Below the pieces are notes generated by a model that searched no databases, was not told the origin of the DNA, and worked only from the letters and a program-made list of their open reading frames with translations. From Aurelia coerulea (Eukaryota > Cnidaria > Scyphozoa > Semaeostomeae > Ulmaridae), in the NCBI GenBank assembly GCA_039566865.1, contig CM076948.1, forward strand, positions 24,315,001 through 24,379,000: 64,000 nucleotides of DNA. The letters are read 5' to 3'. How positions within the stretch are numbered: position 1 is the first letter of the stretch; the number at the start of each line of letters is the position of its first letter. Positions 62,377-64,000 of this stretch are shown piece after piece. The translations under genes and the position numbers were made by a program.

Positions 62377-64000
62377 CTTACACGGCTGTAACTGTTGCAG
62401 GAATAGAGATATTCAGCTTTAATCTAACAGGTTTCAATAGATGCGAGAATTTGGTAGAGAATCACTACCACAGAAAAGCATCTATTCCAATGAGCTGAGA
62501 AATTTATAGAGAATCATTGATTGATTTCTTATAGCAATGTTTCGATGCAAAATTAAATGCTGAGTTTAAAAATGTTACTTAGACGGCTTCAACTGTTGCA
62601 GGAATAGAGATATTGAGCTTTAATCTAACAGGTTTCAATAGATGCGAGAATTTGGTAGAGAATCACTACCACAGAAAAGCATCTATTCCAATGAGCTGAC
62701 AAATTTATAGAGAATCATTAATGGATTTCTTATAGCAAAGTGTCGATGCAAAATTAAATGCTGAGTTCACAAATGTCACTTAGACGGCTGTAACTGTTGC
62801 AGGAGTAGAGATATTCCGCTTTAATCTCACAGGTTTCAATAGATGCGAGAATTTGGTAGAGAATCACTACCACAGAAAAGCATCTATTCCAATGAGCTGA
62901 GAAATTTATAGAGAATCATTAATTGATTTCTTATAGCAATGTTTCGATGCAAAATTAAATGCTGAGTTCAAAAATGTCACTTAGACGGCTGTAACTGTTG
63001 CAGGAATAGAGAGATATTCAGCTTTAATCTCAAAGGTTTCAATAGATGCGAGAATTTGGTAGAGAATCACTACCACAGAAAAGCATCTATTCCAATGAGC
63101 TGAGAAATTTATAGAGAATCATTAATTGATTTCTTATAGCAATGTTTCGATGCAAAATTAAATGCTGAGTTCAAAAATGTCACTTAGACGGCTGTAACTG
63201 TTGCAGGAGTAGAGATATTCCGCTTTAATCTCACAGGTTTCAATAGATGCGAGAATTTGGTAGAGAATCACTACCACAGAAAAGCATCTATTCCAATGAG
63301 CTGAGAAATTTATAGAGAATCATTAATTGATTTCTTATAGCAATGTTTCGATGCAAAATTAAGGGTTGAGTTCAAAAATGTCACTTAGACGGCTGTAACT
63401 GTTGCAGGAGTAGGGATATTCAGCTTTAATCTAACAGGTTTCAATAGATGCGAGAATTTGGAAGAGAATCACTACCACAGAAAAGCATCTATTCCAATGA
63501 GCTGAGAAATTTATAGAGAATCATTAATTGATTTCTTATAGCAATGTTTCGATGCAAAATGAAATGCTGAGTTCAAAAATGTCACTTAGACGGCTGTAAC
63601 TGTTGCAGGAGTAGAGATATTCCGCTTTATTCTCACAGGTTTCAATAGATGCAAGAATTTGGTAGAGATTCACTACCACAGAAAAGCATCTATTCCAATG
63701 AGCTAAGAAATTTATAGAGAATCATTAATTGATTTTTTATAGCAATGTGTCGATGCAAAATTAAATGCTGAGTTCAAAAATGTCACTTAGACAGCTGTAA
63801 CTGTTGCAGGAATAGAGATATTCATCTTTAATCTAACAGGTTTAAATAGATGCAAGAATTTGGTAGAGAATCACTACCACAGAAAAGCATCTATTCCAAT
63901 GAGCTGAGAAATTTATAGAGAATCATTAATTGACTTCTTATAGCAATGTTTCGATGCAAAATTAAAAAAATGTCACTTACACGGCTGTAACTGTTGCAGG

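Larger units (their letters stand above)
60586..62778 (+). repeat. 11-monomer HOR unit, 2,193 bp
   Basis: The unit runs from the 'gttcacaaatg'-marked monomer at 60586 to the same point at 62779 and includes the 203-bp monomer at 60787, two odd monomers at 60990 and 61191, the 190-bp monomer at 61794 and the 192-bp monomer at 62185. The 192-bp monomers at 59992 and 62185 are also 2,193 bp apart, so at least 59,650-60,990 and 61,843-63,180 are direct copies. Confidence 0.87.
25331..63975 (+). repeat. Fourteen 190-bp deletion monomers (positions listed)
   Basis: These monomers lack 11 bp between 'gcaaaatta' and 'aaaatgtcac', so 'ttaaatgctgagttcaaaaatg' becomes 'ttaaaaaaatg'. They span 25331-25520, 26124-26313, 26716-26905, 27308-27497, 44396-44585, 45189-45378, 45781-45970, 46373-46562, 48173-48362, 54598-54787, 57401-57590, 59601-59790, 61794-61983 and 63786-63975. 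All are followed by 'cttacacgg' instead of 'cttagacgg', so deletion and substitution travel together. The deletion sits between runs of a, consistent with one slippage event that then spread. None occurs before 25,331. Confidence 0.92.
1..64000. repeat. Satellite DNA array, 201-bp monomer, about 318 tandem copies
   Basis: The same ~201-bp sequence repeats head to tail from the first base to the last, always in one orientation. Counting from the c of 'cttag', monomers start at 1, 202, 403, 604, 807, 1008 and so on; spacing is 201 except where small indels give 190, 192, 200, 202 or 203. The consensus holds 69 G+C bases of 201 by hand count. No unique sequence, transposon end, inversion or gene interrupts it. 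201 is 3 x 67, so every reading frame meets the same stop codons in each monomer, which explains the lack of long open frames on either strand. By analogy with known satellites this is constitutive heterochromatin, possibly centromeric; that role is inferred. I do not recognise the family. Confidence 0.98.
53191..64000 (+). repeat. Family II, large HOR of variable length marked by 'gttcacaaatg'
   Basis: The mark 'gagttcacaaatgtcac' precedes the monomers at 53191, 53593, 55793, 58596, 60586 and 62779. Spacings after 53593 are 2,200, 2,803, 1,990 and 2,193 bp, that is 11, 14, 10 and 11 monomers after allowing for one 190-bp monomer (-11), the 192-bp monomer (-9) and the 203-bp monomer (+2) where present. 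The order of types within units is the same, so the copies differ mainly by gain or loss of whole monomers. The window ends inside the last unit, 25 bases into a monomer. Confidence 0.85.

Noticed and set aside
25331..63975. 190-bp monomers considered as insertion sites or transposon footprints
   Set aside because: The difference is a simple 11-bp deletion between runs of a; there is no target-site duplication and no inserted sequence.
1..64000. Possible CRISPR array, because of regular repetition
   Set aside because: There are no short repeats separated by unique spacers. The whole 201-bp unit is repeated and the intervening sequence is also repetitive.
1..64000. Possible tandem gene array such as 5S rRNA, tRNA or histone genes
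   Set aside because: No tRNA cloverleaf, 5S-like internal promoter or coding frame is visible in the monomer. 'ggtttcaatag' only loosely resembles a B-box and lacks the required bases.

Overview
The whole 64 kb window is one uninterrupted satellite DNA array. A monomer of about 201 bp is repeated head to tail, always in the same orientation, roughly 318 times. The consensus monomer is about 34% G+C by my count. I find no protein gene, tRNA, rRNA, transposon, CRISPR array or unique-sequence island. An uninterrupted monomeric satellite with higher-order repeats (HORs) of this size points to a eukaryotic chromosome, in a centromeric, pericentromeric or other heterochromatic block. I do not recognise the satellite family or the species, and the sequence alone does not prove centromere function.

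Layout. Two families of monomer variants meet at about 24.6 kb. Family I (1 to about 24,640) is the more varied: an 8-monomer HOR of 1,608 bp (1-4,528, with a fragment at 6,032-7,237), a 9-monomer HOR of 1,809 bp (9,047 to about 12,578), irregular stretches between and after these, and a regular 7-monomer HOR of 1,407 bp (19,300-24,726). Family II (about 24,640-64,000) is more uniform and carries its own markers: 'ccgctttaatc', 'gggatattcagc', 'aaggttgag', 'ctcgcaag', and 190-bp monomers with an 11-bp deletion. Its duplications are spaced at 1,207, 1,990, 2,193, 2,200, 2,212, 2,803, 3,622 and 4,426 bp, all whole numbers of monomers once small indels are counted.

Inside the monomer. The best conserved part is a 51-bp nested dyad: 9-bp arms AATAGATGC/GCATCTATT enclose, through symmetric 7-nt spacers, 6-bp arms TGGTAG/CTACCA around a 7-nt loop. 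A 'tagaga' word recurs at offsets of 51, 52 and 98 bp, and the flanking similarity suggests the monomer grew from a unit of about 50 bp. Each monomer also holds TTCG-N4-A, half of the mammalian CENP-B box pattern, without the second half.

How it works together. The visible biology is array evolution: in-register unequal exchange (two hybrid monomers with clear breakpoints), local amplification of different HOR units, slippage in A/T runs, and C-to-T or G-to-A changes at CpG sites. No undescribed coding system is present. What may be new is the satellite itself, its nested dyad and its layered HORs. Coordinates and identities were read by eye. Monomers are counted from the c of 'cttag', which is base 1 of the window.
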